Shown one piece after another: positions 1 through 10,004 of a stretch of 64,000 nt of DNA. The stretch is from Clostridia bacterium (GTDB taxonomy: Bacteria; Bacillota; Peptococcia; DRI-13; UBA5745), in the NCBI GenBank assembly GCA_018436095.1, contig JAHDMJ010000001.1:124001-188000 (forward strand). Direction: 5' to 3'. Each line of letters starts with the position of its first letter. The stretch's first letter is position 1. Under the pieces are notes generated by a model. That model had not been told where the DNA came from and did no database searches. It worked only from the letters and a program-made list of their open reading frames with translations. A program made the position numbers and the translations under genes.

Positions 1-650
1 TTACCTTGCTGGCAATTGTTAATCATCAAAGGAATCAGCTTCTCCGGAAACTGATAAGGTCCATAATTATTAGAGCAGCGGGTAATATTAACCGGCAATC
101 CAAAGGTTTCGTTGTAAGCCCGTACAACCATGTCTGCCCCAGCCTTAGATGCTGAGTAGGGACTATTAGGCGCAAGGGGGGTAGTTTCAGTAAACATCCC
201 TGTTTGTCCTAAAGCACCATATACTTCATCGGTGGAAACCTGCAAAAACTTTATGCCGGCAGCATAATCCCGACTATATTTATTATCAGGCTCAACCTTC
301 CAATGACGTTTGGCAATATCCAGCAGATTCTGTGTTCCGATAATATTCGTTGTTAAAAATATTTCCGGCTCCGTAATGCTACGATCCACATGGGATTCCG
401 CCGCAAAATTCACTACCGTATCAATATGATATTTATAGAATAAATTATCAATCAACTCTCTGTCCCGAATATCTCCTTTAACAAATCGATAGCGTGGATT
501 CTCCGCCACCTCGGCTAAGCTTTGCAGGTTTCCCGCATAGGTCAGCAGGTCCACATTAATGATACTTACGTTATCATCAATGTTAAGCATATATTTAACA
601 AAATTTGAGCCGATGAAGCCGGCACCGCCGGTAACAAGAATATTTTTCAT
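1..650 (-). CDS. rmlB: dTDP-glucose 4,6-dehydratase, C-terminal part beyond window
   Basis: Converts dTDP-glucose to dTDP-4-keto-6-deoxyglucose, the branch point for many deoxysugars. The gene reads leftward from ATG at 650 and is cut by the window edge, so about 216 N-terminal residues are visible. Seen directly: the Rossmann start MKNILVTGGAGFIGSNFVKY, a VSTDEVYG segment and the YSASKAGAD catalytic Tyr/Lys motif, all typical of RmlB rather than of generic epimerases. It is the last visible gene of the leftward glycan operon that also holds rmlA (7135-8010), so both first steps of dTDP-sugar synthesis are present. No rmlC or rmlD is visible, which points to a 4-amino sugar rather than rhamnose, though those genes could lie to the left. 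Confidence 0.93.
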   Translation of the reverse strand, partial: MKNILVTGGAGFIGSNFVKYMLNIDDNVSIINVDLLTYAGNLQSLAEVAENPRYRFVKGDIRDRELIDNLFYKYHIDTVVNFAAESHVDRSITEPEIFLTTNIIGTQNLLDIAKRHWKVEPDNKYSRDYAAGIKFLQVSTDEVYGALGQTGMFTETTPLAPNSPYSASKAGADMVVRAYNETFGLPVNITRCSNNYGPYQFPEKLIPLMINNCQQG

Positions 651-678
651 TGCTTTCCTCCGCAAGCCGTAGCAAATT

Positions 679-1389
679 TTATATCAAGTTATAGTCATCT
701 AAAAATCCGATTATTTCTTTAGGTGAGCAAAACATCATTACATCCAAGATAGACAGACCCTCGGTAAAATGTCCCATCTTTTGAATATAGGGCTTTAGAT
801 TTATTTTTAGAAACTCTAATTCTATATTGTTCTTTTTATATTTTTCTCTGTTAAAAAAAGCTATACCGCCCGGGGGATTAATGTATCTTGAATATCCTAA
901 TCTTTTTGTAATTTCAAGTGCCCAGTCATCAGGTTCCTGAATATTATCGAACTCTATATTCATCTTAGAAAATATACCATAAGATAATTTCAATCCTAAA
1001 TAGTCACATACCTTCACCATACTTAAAATGTTGAATTCCGATAAGTATTCAGTAGGCAGTTGAAAACAGCTTTTAAGAAGATTTATCACTTCATCATAAT
1101 AAGGTGCTTTACGCCTATAAAGTGTAAATTGTCCTAAAAGCTTTTCTTGCCAATTTACAGATTGATCAATCAGGATTTCATTAATAGCAGTTATTTGTGG
1201 TGATTTTTTTACCGGAACTGTAATATAGTTAAACTCTTCTTTTAAATGAAGAATTCGATTCCGATTCACCCATCCTTTTCTAATATACTGCGGAGTATCG
1301 AAAAAAACAAAATGGTCGCTATTACGTATTAGAGAGAAATACCCGAGATATGGGAAGAAATACGGTTGCATTATTGCTATAGTACTCAT
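679..1389 (-). CDS. WbqC-like family protein
   Basis: A 236-residue cytoplasmic protein with the WbqC-family start (IAIMQPYFFPYLGYFSLI) and the downstream DTPQYIRKGWVNRNRI segment. WbqC-like proteins sit in O-antigen and capsule clusters beside aminotransferases and dTDP-sugar genes. Their chemistry is not firmly established; a role in modifying an amino sugar is often assumed. Here it lies between rmlB and the DegT-type aminotransferase in one leftward operon, which fits that assumption. Family assignment is good; the function is inference from context. Confidence 0.8.
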   Translation of the reverse strand: MSTIAIMQPYFFPYLGYFSLIRNSDHFVFFDTPQYIRKGWVNRNRILHLKEEFNYITVPVKKSPQITAINEILIDQSVNWQEKLLGQFTLYRRKAPYYDEVINLLKSCFQLPTEYLSEFNILSMVKVCDYLGLKLSYGIFSKMNIEFDNIQEPDDWALEITKRLGYSRYINPPGGIAFFNREKYKKNNIELEFLKINLKPYIQKMGHFTEGLSILDVMMFCSPKEIIGFLDDYNLI

Positions 1390-1426
1390 GATTAATCCTA
1401 CCTTTTATAAAGCTATTAAGTATTCT

Positions 1427-2536
1427 TTAATTCACTGCGGTTTCCAATATAGCATCACACACTCTATCTACCTCCGCCATCGTTAAATCAGCATAAAGAG
1501 GCAAACATAAAATCTGATTCGAAATTTCTCGTGCAATAGGCGTCTCTTGAATCGAAAAATTTCCTCGGCAGATTGGGAAATCCGACGTTAACGGATAGAA
1601 ATATTTACGCACAAAAATATCCTGTCGCATAAGGAAATCAACAATAGCATTTCTATCGCAGCCAAACTGTTCTGGTTTTATGCGTACAGGCATATAGGCA
1701 TAATTAGGAGTGACTCCCTGCTGTTCATTACACAGTATTAATCCCGGCTGACTCAAAAGCCGTTCTCGGTATCTGAATACAGCACTTCGGCGCAAATTAA
1801 CTTGATTAGCAAAATGACGTAGGTTACAAAGTCCCATTGCTGCTGCAAACTCAGTTAACTTAGCATTAGTACCCACAATCTCGGATTGCTCACCATCATA
1901 CATACCAAACTGACGCCATGCCGCTAATTTTTTTGAAAGCGTTGGGTCATTATATGTTAAGCATCCTCCCTCAATAGTATGGAACACTTTAGTTGCATGG
2001 AAGCTAAACATTGAGAGGTCGCCTAAGCTACCCGCATTATTTCCAAGATCCACAACACCAAATGCATGTGCTGCATCATAAATAACTTTTAGATTGTATT
2101 TTGCTGCAATTTCTGCAATTCTACGCCAATCACATAAATTCCCATATACATGGACCGGTGCAATAGCCACTGTCTTTTCAGTAATTAACTTCTCAATGCA
2201 TTCGGGATCAAGAGTATAGAAATCTGACTCTATATCACAGAATACAGGTATCAAGCCACAACGTATGATTGCCAAAGTAGTCGAGGCAAAAGTAAAAGGC
2301 GTGGTGATTACCTCTGATCCTACAGGAAAAAAAGAAAAAACGGCTTCCAAAGCTTGATGACCATTAGAAAAAAGAGAAATCTCTTTAGCTCCAAGTGCTG
2401 TAGTAAGCTCTGTCACTAATTGTTGATGTTTAGGGCCATTGTTAGTTAACCAACAATTCTCCCAAATGCCTTGGATTTCCTCTATATACTCTTCAATTGG
2501 TGGCAGAGAAGGTCTGGTTACATTTATGCGTTCCAT
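1427..2536 (-). CDS. DegT/DnrJ/EryC1/StrS-family sugar aminotransferase
   Basis: A 369-residue PLP enzyme. Seen: NGHQALEAV near residue 60, the TTPFTFASTTLAI segment, the cofactor-binding Asp in VIYDAAHAFG (about D154) and the internal-aldimine lysine in HATKVFHTIEGG (about K183). Such enzymes transaminate keto-sugars on nucleotides. With rmlA and rmlB present and a GT56 (WecF-like) transferase in the same operon, the simplest inference is a WecE/VioA-like enzyme making dTDP-4-amino-4,6-dideoxyhexose (Fuc4N or Qui4N type). The exact stereochemistry cannot be read from the sequence. Complete and uninterrupted. Confidence 0.9.
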   Translation of the reverse strand: MERINVTRPSLPPIEEYIEEIQGIWENCWLTNNGPKHQQLVTELTTALGAKEISLFSNGHQALEAVFSFFPVGSEVITTPFTFASTTLAIIRCGLIPVFCDIESDFYTLDPECIEKLITEKTVAIAPVHVYGNLCDWRRIAEIAAKYNLKVIYDAAHAFGVVDLGNNAGSLGDLSMFSFHATKVFHTIEGGCLTYNDPTLSKKLAAWRQFGMYDGEQSEIVGTNAKLTEFAAAMGLCNLRHFANQVNLRRSAVFRYRERLLSQPGLILCNEQQGVTPNYAYMPVRIKPEQFGCDRNAIVDFLMRQDIFVRKYFYPLTSDFPICRGNFSIQETPIAREISNQILCLPLYADLTMAEVDRVCDAILETAVN

Positions 2537-2618
2537 AAAAACCCTTTCTAGAAAAATAATCTGTAAAACTATTATGTCAAACTGCGTAAAAAAACTTCAG
2601 TTATTACAAATCTATCAT

Positions 2619-3533
2619 TTATGATAATGATACACCAGAAGAATTATTTTTATAGAATTCATATAAAAAAATTTCCACTAGCATTTCCTTAATAGAGTAT
2701 TTTGGCAGCCATTTTGTTAACTTATAAAACCTCTGACAATCCATCCCATCGTATAAGGAAATGTCTGAAGGTGTAAATTGCAATTCAACAGAAATATTTT
2801 GCTGTTCTTTTAAAACGCTAACAGCTTCTTGTGCAAGTTCTAAGATTGTAATTGCTCTCTGGGGCCCTAGATTATAAACCTCATCCCATTTTTTATAATT
2901 TGAGCCAATAAATTGAATTATTCCTGCAGCTGCATCCCGAATGTCTAAATATGCGAATAACTGTTTTCCGCCTTCTATTTTAAGTCTCTTCTGGGAGAGA
3001 GCTAGTTTTATGAGTTTATTTGGAAGTCTCTCTTCAAATATCGGGCCAATCAAGCCGGCCAATCTTATGCTAGTAACATTTGTATCAGAATTGGAGTAAG
3101 AAGAAACAATCTGCTCAGTTTTATATTTAGCATGTGCATAAGGGGAATTAGGTTCTGGCCTCATATCCTCATTCCATGGCAACTGCGATATTTGTCCATA
3201 TACACTTCTTGAGGATATATTGATCAAATGTGGTACATTATGGTTCTTAGCTGTATAAAACAATTCCGATGTATAGTTAATACTATCTTGTAAGCATTTT
3301 TCTTCCATGGAACGAGAAAAAGCACAGTGCAAAACTGTATCAATTGGGTAAGAAGACAAGACTTCTTCATATGCTTCCCGTGCCACTATTTTACAAAAAG
3401 GGAAGTGTTTCACTATGAATTCCGGATTGGATGTTAATGCATAAATAATATATTCCTGATGTTCTGACAATTGCTTCATAAGTTCCTGACCCAACATGCC
3501 CCCTGCACCAGTCAATAGTAATCCTCGTTTCAT
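2619..3533 (-). CDS. NAD(P)-dependent epimerase/dehydratase (extended SDR)
   Basis: A 304-residue extended short-chain dehydrogenase. Seen: the N-terminal nucleotide-binding motif LLLTGAGGMLGQ, ISSRSVYG, and the YAHAKYKTE catalytic Tyr-x-x-x-Lys. It could act as a nucleotide-sugar 4-reductase, epimerase or dehydratase. It lies between the aminotransferase and the ATP-grasp gene on the same strand, so its substrate is probably an intermediate of the same glycan. The specific reaction is not recognisable. Confidence 0.82.
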   Translation of the reverse strand: MKRGLLLTGAGGMLGQELMKQLSEHQEYIIYALTSNPEFIVKHFPFCKIVAREAYEEVLSSYPIDTVLHCAFSRSMEEKCLQDSINYTSELFYTAKNHNVPHLINISSRSVYGQISQLPWNEDMRPEPNSPYAHAKYKTEQIVSSYSNSDTNVTSIRLAGLIGPIFEERLPNKLIKLALSQKRLKIEGGKQLFAYLDIRDAAAGIIQFIGSNYKKWDEVYNLGPQRAITILELAQEAVSVLKEQQNISVELQFTPSDISLYDGMDCQRFYKLTKWLPKYSIKEMLVEIFLYEFYKNNSSGVSLS

Positions 3534-3606
3534 TAAGCCTCCTCTTCTTGATTATACTTTCTTAATGGCCAATCCTTAGTTTCGAACAAGCTAGCCTTTT
3601 CTTAAA

Positions 3607-4893
3607 TTATTCGTTAAATAGTCGATCTGTATCAAACGGACAAAAAAGCATATTTTTCCCTTCAACATCTTTGATTACAATATGTTTTTGAATTAGATTA
3701 ATAACATTTACTAACTCATATTTATTTTGTCCAAATATATTAGCCCTGAATACCGATTGGGCCATTGATGCACTGTCAATGATTTTATCGCCGACCACAC
3801 GTAAGTATTCAGCAGAAATTACATTATCCAACTTTAGAACTTCTTCCAACCCCTCTTGCGTTCCAATTATACCGCTATGGGCTGTCATATTGAATATTGC
3901 ACTTAACTGTGAAGGAAATGGGTTCTCCCGTTTTAAATCACAATCACCCATGCTTCCAGTTACAGCATAACGAATCATCATCTCAAGATAGTTTATACCA
4001 TGGAGATTCATCATATTATGATAGTCACACAAAGCATTAATTCGATACCCACATTCAAAAAAAGTAATCTTCTTCTCATTTGCGATTCCCTGAAAAAATA
4101 CGCTTGCATTAGTTGCTTTTGTTCTCCGAAAAAGCTCAACAAATTTTGGATGCTCATCTTTCATAAATGCTTCTATATATTTTGAAGGAATTAAAGATAA
4201 ATCATATTGTGATGTTATTCTTTCATATTCTTTAGAAGGATAACGATCTCGCAGGCAAGAAAGACTAATCTCTCCATCTTTTATAGTATATACTGCTGTA
4301 ATTTCTTGACCGACAATATACTCTTCTACGATAATATAACCGCTAGGCGAGTTCTCTAAAGCGCATTCAATAGCTGGTCGAATTTCTGACTCATTATAGC
4401 AAATCGTAACGCCAAGTCCACCACCACCATCCCTCGGCTTTACAATAACTGGATATTGTATATATGCAAGCTCGCTTTCAACTAGGGGATATGAAACTAA
4501 ATAATTCCTTGGAACATAAATCCCCACTTCTTCACATTTTTGTTTAAAATACATTTTATCAAAATTAAGTCGTAATTGTTCATCTGTTGCATAAAAAGGT
4601 AAATTACATTTGTCACATAACTCTTTTGTACGTTTTAAATTAAATTCGTGAGCACCTGTAAATATTCCATCAATTTTTCGGCTTAATACCCTTTCTGCCA
4701 ATATTTCTATATCAGCTGTGCTAATATCCCATACTTCATCAGCTAAAAGTTTTGCTGGTGATTTCTCTTGATTCAGGTTGTCGGTAACAATAGCATAAAC
4801 CCCCATGGCCTTTGCCATACGAACAATATCCTGTGAAGCAGCTGGTTTTCCACCCAAAACAAGCAATTTTTTTCCTAAAATATTTTGTTTCAC
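3607..4893 (-). CDS. ATP-grasp superfamily ligase (carbamoyl-phosphate synthase L-like)
   Basis: A 428-residue protein with a preATP-grasp Rossmann part (KLLVLGGKPAASQDIVRMAK) followed by an ATP-grasp fold: YPVIVKPRDGGGGLGVTI (Lys and Gly-rich loop, about residues 147-164) and the IVEEYIVGQEITAVY strand. ATP-grasp enzymes form amide or thioester bonds through an acyl phosphate. In surface-polysaccharide loci they can attach amino acids or other acyl groups to amino sugars. Its place in an operon that seems to make a 4-amino-4,6-dideoxy sugar supports that role here, but this is inference. The C-terminal third is not assigned. Confidence 0.8.
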   Translation of the reverse strand: MKQNILGKKLLVLGGKPAASQDIVRMAKAMGVYAIVTDNLNQEKSPAKLLADEVWDISTADIEILAERVLSRKIDGIFTGAHEFNLKRTKELCDKCNLPFYATDEQLRLNFDKMYFKQKCEEVGIYVPRNYLVSYPLVESELAYIQYPVIVKPRDGGGGLGVTICYNESEIRPAIECALENSPSGYIIVEEYIVGQEITAVYTIKDGEISLSCLRDRYPSKEYERITSQYDLSLIPSKYIEAFMKDEHPKFVELFRRTKATNASVFFQGIANEKKITFFECGYRINALCDYHNMMNLHGINYLEMMIRYAVTGSMGDCDLKRENPFPSQLSAIFNMTAHSGIIGTQEGLEEVLKLDNVISAEYLRVVGDKIIDSASMAQSVFRANIFGQNKYELVNVINLIQKHIVIKDVEGKNMLFCPFDTDRLFNE

Positions 4894-4960
4894 TATAATT
4901 CTCCCTTCTCATCGTTTCGCATGGCAATTCTAAACTATAAAATATCATTGAAAATTTAGA

Positions 4961-6160
4961 TCAAACACTAAGCTCTTCAATTATGCTCTTCCAACGCTTT
5001 GCACTATTTTGTGGCAAAAAATTTTCATTAATCCATTGAGCTGCTTTAGGAGAATCAAATGGCTCTGCTATTTCTTTAATAGTCTGGATTTCTAACAGCT
5101 TAGTACTAAAAATTTTAATCCCCTGTTTATTGAAATAAGAATACATCGGATTGTCTGGATTCATATAGATTTTTTTTCCAAAATATAAATATTTAAGCAG
5201 GTTTCCTAATCCATTCTGTCTCTCAGAATTCAAAATAAGCACATCCATGAAATAGATGAAACCAGTATAGTCATTCTGCGACATAAGTTTATCTAAAAAC
5301 ACGATTTTATCATTAAATATGTCTTTTCCATAATCTTTCAAGGCGCGTTTATACCATCTTTTTGTAGTGTGATTATCTCCACCATAACTTATTGGAAGGA
5401 ATAGCTTTATATTTTCTTCATTGAAGCGCCGTAATGTATCTAGTATCTGCTTATGATTATTGAATTGATAGGCATTATGTCCAATTTGAATTTTGATTGA
5501 AGCAGTTTCCAAATTCTTTTTTGACTCATCCAAGCTAGTTACTGGATCCGAAGACGCATTTTTATTCCCTACATATTCTTCATATGGAAAATAGTATTCT
5601 TCTCCAGTTTGCTGTGATTTTAGGTGTTCCATTACCTTCCAGGATTCTTCCCCCAAGCAATATGGAGCAAAAAAAATTTTCAATTTTCCTCCAAACTGCT
5701 CTTGCGCAATTTCTATATCCGTAGGAAAGATGACATTAATTGCAAGCATTTTTTCACGGCATTTCTTATTTAAATAATTGATTACTTTGTTCTTTAATCC
5801 TTTTTCGTTACGCTTCCAATTGTATAAATCAATTCCCCAAGAAACCCATATTGTTTTCTTCAACAATCCAGGATTAAAAAAGGCAAAAAGTAACAACTCT
5901 CTGCGCGGTATAAAATTATGCCAAAATATATAATCTGCCTTTTCCATCTCTTTTTTGAGATTTCGTAAGCAGGTATTTGTATTGTTGCCTAATTCCTCCC
6001 ATCCTTTTACTTGATCTATCAATAATAATGATACTTCACTTAGAGCGCATTCACCATATGTTAGAAAAAAATGTTCTTCTTTATTTAAATTTTGTTGAAT
6101 CATTGCAATATTCCCCTTCATCATTCGTAAACTGGGAGGAATTAGGTGCAAATATCTCAT
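4961..6160 (-). CDS. GT56-family glycosyltransferase (WecF / Fuc4NAc transferase-like)
   Basis: A 399-residue soluble or peripheral glycosyltransferase resembling family 56, the TDP-Fuc4NAc:lipid II Fuc4NAc transferase family. Recognisable parts are FWHNFIPRRELLL, the WVSWGIDLYNW segment matching the WecF HIWGADLY region, IQIGHNAYQFNNHKQIL (WecF GNSGDRSNEH-like) and LPISYGGDN. It would add a 4-amino-4,6-dideoxy sugar to a lipid-linked intermediate at the cytoplasmic face. It is 40 or so residues longer than enterobacterial WecF. The presence of rmlA, rmlB and a DegT aminotransferase in the operon strongly supports the donor assignment. Confidence 0.78.
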   Translation of the reverse strand: MRYLHLIPPSLRMMKGNIAMIQQNLNKEEHFFLTYGECALSEVSLLLIDQVKGWEELGNNTNTCLRNLKKEMEKADYIFWHNFIPRRELLLFAFFNPGLLKKTIWVSWGIDLYNWKRNEKGLKNKVINYLNKKCREKMLAINVIFPTDIEIAQEQFGGKLKIFFAPYCLGEESWKVMEHLKSQQTGEEYYFPYEEYVGNKNASSDPVTSLDESKKNLETASIKIQIGHNAYQFNNHKQILDTLRRFNEENIKLFLPISYGGDNHTTKRWYKRALKDYGKDIFNDKIVFLDKLMSQNDYTGFIYFMDVLILNSERQNGLGNLLKYLYFGKKIYMNPDNPMYSYFNKQGIKIFSTKLLEIQTIKEIAEPFDSPKAAQWINENFLPQNSAKRWKSIIEELSV

Positions 6161-6164
6161 GGAT

Positions 6165-7142
6165 TTACCTACCTTTCCTATTTATAATCTTTCTCAAAGG
6201 AAACCCAATAGTTTTTCGCAGTAAAAATATTATTGTGAAAGCTTTTTGAGGCTGCTTAGAGAACAGCTCCCAAAAAACTTTTCGATTATTTTTGGTTGGT
6301 TTTTTTAGCATTAATACATATGCATGATAAACAATATCCCTTGCCATTTCCCGATAATGTAGTATTACACCAAATGTCTCTCTAGCATAGCGTATACGCT
6401 CCTCACGCCAATATTCATAAGTAAGAGACAGGTTTTGTTCTTTAGTGGTAGCAGACCAACTGAAGCCACCACTAGTAACATAGCGATAAACTCCCATAAA
6501 CTCAGGAAAACAATAAACAGGACCAAACAATACGATAGTTAAGGCAATTTTCATATCCCCAATACTATCACACTGCAAATAAGCCTGCCTTAGAGGTTCA
6601 TTTTCATAAAAAAAATTGCGATACATTAACGTGGAGGTTTGCGAAGGAAGGAAACCTGCCTCAGCCTCCTTAATCGTATAGATATCCCCTGAAAAAAAAC
6701 GCTTAAAAGTAAATCCAGCACACACCTGTCCAAAACGATCCACGAACCGAAAACGATGGCAACAGCCACTATATTCTGGATGGCTATCCAAAAAATCCAG
6801 CTGTGTTTGCAACTTGCGAGGATCTGTCCAAAAATCGTCTCCCTCTAAAATAGCAAGATAACGCCCTTGAGCAATACGGCGTGCTTCTTCGGTACAAATA
6901 TTCATGCCTTGATTTTTCTCAGGTAAAAGCAATTTGAAAAAACCGGGATATTTTTCTACATATTCTGATAGTATCTTACGAGTCTCATCAGTGGACGCAT
7001 CATCTGAAATGATCACTTCCATGGAGAAAGAAATCTCCTGCATCAAAATCCCATCTAAAGCTTTTCTGATATAACTGCCGTGATTATAGGTAAAAACCAG
7101 GACGCTCAAATCCGACCTTAGCTTTTCTAACTCTTTATTCAT
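6165..7142 (-). CDS. Family 2 glycosyltransferase
   Basis: A 325-residue GT-A enzyme. Seen: the N-terminal [22 protein letters not shown], the DDASTDET motif, and the metal-binding ILEGDDFW motif near residue 97. The C-terminal half is basic and may lie on the membrane. Its start overlaps the end of rmlA by 8 bp and it ends a few bases before the GT56 gene, so the three are translationally close. The sugar it transfers cannot be told from sequence. Confidence 0.88.
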   Translation of the reverse strand: MNKELEKLRSDLSVLVFTYNHGSYIRKALDGILMQEISFSMEVIISDDASTDETRKILSEYVEKYPGFFKLLLPEKNQGMNICTEEARRIAQGRYLAILEGDDFWTDPRKLQTQLDFLDSHPEYSGCCHRFRFVDRFGQVCAGFTFKRFFSGDIYTIKEAEAGFLPSQTSTLMYRNFFYENEPLRQAYLQCDSIGDMKIALTIVLFGPVYCFPEFMGVYRYVTSGGFSWSATTKEQNLSLTYEYWREERIRYARETFGVILHYREMARDIVYHAYVLMLKKPTKNNRKVFWELFSKQPQKAFTIIFLLRKTIGFPLRKIINRKGR

Positions 7143-8010
7143 GTCCTTCTTCTACCAATGATATTAAGTATTTACCATAAGCTGTCATGGATAAGGATTC
7201 ACCAATTGCATGAAGTTGTTCCTGGGTAATCCATCCATTCCTCCATGCAATTTCTTCAATGCATGAAATATAGTATCCTTGACGGGACTGCACTGTCTCC
7301 ACAAATTCTGCAGCTTTTAGTAACGCTTCTGGTGAACCAGTATCTAACCATGCCATTCCTCTTCCCATACGTATAACATGTAGGTTGCCACGGTCCAGAT
7401 ATACCTTATTGACACTAGTAATTTCAATTTCTCCTCGTGCGGAAGGCTTGATCTTTTTAGCAATATCAATCACATCATTATCATAGAAGTACAGACCCGG
7501 AACTGCATAGTTGGATTTTGGAGCAGTTGGTTTTTCTTCTAATGAAAGTACCTGGCCATTTTTATCAAACTCCACGACGCCAAAAGACGAAGGATTTTTG
7601 ACTAAATAACCAAATATCCTAGCACCTTTTTCTCTTTGACTCGCTAATTTCAGATAATTAGAAAAGCCTTGACCAAAGAAGACATTATCACCCAAAACTA
7701 AGCAAACGCTATCCTTTCCAATGAACTCTTCGCCCAATATAAAAGCATCTGCCAAGCCTCGAGGCTGCTCCTGTACTTGATACTCAAATCGAAGACCTAG
7801 GCGACTGCCGTCTCCTAATAAACGTCGATAGTTAGGAATATCCTCAGGTGTTGAGATAATCAAAATCTCTCTGATGCCAGCTAGCATTAAAACAGAGACA
7901 GGGTAATAAATCATGGGTTTATCATATAATGGCAAAAGCTGCTTGCTCACAACTTCTGTCATCGGATAAAGTCGGGTTCCTTTCCCCCCTGCTAATACAA
8001 TGCCTTTCAT
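7135..8010 (-). CDS. rmlA: Glucose-1-phosphate thymidylyltransferase
   Basis: Makes dTDP-glucose from glucose-1-phosphate and dTTP, the first step of dTDP-sugar synthesis. The 291-residue length is normal for the family. Seen: the nucleotide-binding start [44 protein letters not shown] and the [20 protein letters not shown] region. It lies in the leftward glycan operon and overlaps the following GT2 gene by 8 bp. Its product is the substrate of RmlB at the left edge of the window. Confidence 0.96.
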   Translation of the reverse strand: MKGIVLAGGKGTRLYPMTEVVSKQLLPLYDKPMIYYPVSVLMLAGIREILIISTPEDIPNYRRLLGDGSRLGLRFEYQVQEQPRGLADAFILGEEFIGKDSVCLVLGDNVFFGQGFSNYLKLASQREKGARIFGYLVKNPSSFGVVEFDKNGQVLSLEEKPTAPKSNYAVPGLYFYDNDVIDIAKKIKPSARGEIEITSVNKVYLDRGNLHVIRMGRGMAWLDTGSPEALLKAAEFVETVQSRQGYYISCIEEIAWRNGWITQEQLHAIGESLSMTAYGKYLISLVEEGHE

Positions 8011-8033
8011 CTTTTCAACTCCTTGATATAAAT

Positions 8034-9230
8034 TTATTTATTACATTCTAACAGCCTTTGCACAATAGCTTCATATGTTCTTTGACAATTTTTTTCATCA
8101 TTAAACGCAAAAAATTTATTATACCGTAATAAATATTTTTCTGGCACGGTGAATTGATTTTCTACAATCTCTAACAAAGACATTATTACCTCGTCAGGAG
8201 TCGTACACAAGTTTCCAAAACCGTCTCGAGCATAACTAAAATATCCTTCTTCTAAATGCCGATTACGAAACTCCTTGTAATCAAACTGATAATAAATCAA
8301 TGGCCTCTTCAAATAGGCAAAATCAACGGAAACGCTAGAGTAATCAGTAATTAGCATGGCTGCATTTTGGATTTCATTCATTATATCTTTACTACCCATG
8401 TTACAAATATCAATTCGAGGGCAATTGGAAGAAAAATCAGAAGTAAAAGGTACCATGTTGCGATGCAAGAGAAATCTCATTTGGATATTTTCTTTTTCCA
8501 GTAAAAGATGCAACTTCGGATGGTTTAAAAACTCATTCCAGCCATTAAAATAATCAGACATTAAAATGGAATCACTATCTTTAAGCCAGTTACGCCAGGT
8601 GGGAAAAACTAATATTATCCGTTCATAGTTAGTCACTTTATACAACCTATCATAACGGCACATACCGGTATAAGCTATTTCTTCTAGAGAATAGCCAAAC
8701 CTCTCTTTTACAAACTCATATTCTGGAGTTGCTCCGCAAGTGATCAAGCTAAATCGCGCATTATTTTTATGAAGATAAGGTAAATCATTAAGAATAATAC
8801 CATGCTGAATAAACACTCTAAAATTTTTAAGTAGACCATAAACCTCTAAAATATAACAGACTGCGGCGTTAGGCTTACCACCTTTTTGAGAACTAACATT
8901 AACTTGAGCGGCTAAATAATATATCCAATGCTTCAAGCTTCCAAAACTCACCACATCTCCCAGAGCAACCACCTTATTTCGGGCCTTAGAATTTTTTCCT
9001 ATGGCATACACTGCATCTATTTCCGGCCGTTGCATGCGTAAATAGTGAAAAAAGCAAAAACCATTATCGTGAGCTTCATCCTTATACTCACAAATCAACC
9101 ATAAGTTTTTTCTATAAATCCTTATAAGACGGGAAATTGGTAACGCCACCAAAAAAAAGAAAATGTGCACTATATCTGCGATTTCTACTTTTTTTAATTT
9201 AGTAAGTAAAGATTCCCACATAGTATTCAT
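8034..9230 (-). CDS. CDP-glycerol glycerophosphotransferase family protein (TagB/TagF-like)
   Basis: A 398-residue protein with a hydrophobic N-terminal segment (about residues 19-36) and a C-terminal transferase domain. Typical family marks are seen: VQHGIIL-type segment ([14 protein letters not shown]), [20 protein letters not shown], and [22 protein letters not shown]. Members transfer glycerol-phosphate or ribitol-phosphate units from CDP-alditols during teichoic acid synthesis. It is adjacent to a TagGH-like ABC exporter, so the locus may make a phosphodiester-containing polymer. No CDP-glycerol synthetase (TagD) is visible in the window. Confidence 0.88.
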   Translation of the reverse strand: MNTMWESLLTKLKKVEIADIVHIFFFLVALPISRLIRIYRKNLWLICEYKDEAHDNGFCFFHYLRMQRPEIDAVYAIGKNSKARNKVVALGDVVSFGSLKHWIYYLAAQVNVSSQKGGKPNAAVCYILEVYGLLKNFRVFIQHGIILNDLPYLHKNNARFSLITCGATPEYEFVKERFGYSLEEIAYTGMCRYDRLYKVTNYERIILVFPTWRNWLKDSDSILMSDYFNGWNEFLNHPKLHLLLEKENIQMRFLLHRNMVPFTSDFSSNCPRIDICNMGSKDIMNEIQNAAMLITDYSSVSVDFAYLKRPLIYYQFDYKEFRNRHLEEGYFSYARDGFGNLCTTPDEVIMSLLEIVENQFTVPEKYLLRYNKFFAFNDEKNCQRTYEAIVQRLLECNK

Positions 9231-9258
9231 CCTAATTTATTATAATAACGCAAAATCT

Positions 9259-9993
9259 CTATTTTATTTGTAAAGACTCATAGTAACGATCACAAATTTC
9301 CTTTGTTTCTCCGAAAGCTATTTGCTTACCTTTATCTAACCAAAGGACTTTATTACACATCCTTCTAATCTGATCTAGAGAGTGTGAAACTAGTATAGTA
9401 GTAATTCCACCCTGAATAATCTCATTCATTTTTTTCTCACTCTTATTTCGAAAAGCACCATCGCCTACAGATAATACTTCATCAAGAATCAAAATATCAG
9501 GATTTACAAGACACGCAATTGAAAATGCTAAACGTGATTTCATTCCAGACGATAATTGCCTAAACGAATAATCTTGAAATTCCTCTAGCTCTGCAAATTT
9601 GATAATCTCCTCATATTTTTCATTCATAAATTTACGCGTATAACCTAGCAATGCACCTCTCAGAAATGTGTTTTCACGTACAGTTAGATCTTCGTCAAAA
9701 CCTGAAGCAAGTTCGAGTAATGCTGCTACGTTTCCTTTTACGCATAATTCACCTTCCGTTGGTTTCATGATTCTTGTTAAAGATTTAAGTAACGTAGACT
9801 TTCCAGCACCATTTTTACCTATAATACCTAGAAGATCCCCTTTTTCCAAAGAAAGAGTGACGCCATCCACTGCCCAAAATTCCTTAGCAACGTAAGTTTT
9901 CTTTAAATTTTGGATCACGTAATCTTTGATTCCAATATCTTTAAAGTTTCCAGTCATATAGCGGATTCGCACATTTCTCAACTCTACAATCAT
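9259..9993 (-). CDS. Polysaccharide/teichoic acid ABC exporter ATP-binding protein (TagH/Wzt-like)
   Basis: ATPase of an ABC-2 exporter. Seen: Walker A GIIGKNGAGKSTLLKSL, signature LSSGMKSRLAFSIAC and Walker B ILILDEVLSVGD. The about 244-residue length is a minimal TagH/Wzt ATPase without the extra C-terminal carbohydrate-binding domain. The ATG at 9993 is chosen because GAGG sits a few bases upstream; a GTG at 10005 is possible but has no site. It follows the permease gene directly, so the two form one transporter. Confidence 0.93.
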   Translation of the reverse strand: MIVELRNVRIRYMTGNFKDIGIKDYVIQNLKKTYVAKEFWAVDGVTLSLEKGDLLGIIGKNGAGKSTLLKSLTRIMKPTEGELCVKGNVAALLELASGFDEDLTVRENTFLRGALLGYTRKFMNEKYEEIIKFAELEEFQDYSFRQLSSGMKSRLAFSIACLVNPDILILDEVLSVGDGAFRNKSEKKMNEIIQGGITTILVSHSLDQIRRMCNKVLWLDKGKQIAFGETKEICDRYYESLQIK

Positions 9994-10004
9994 ATCTATC
10001 CTCA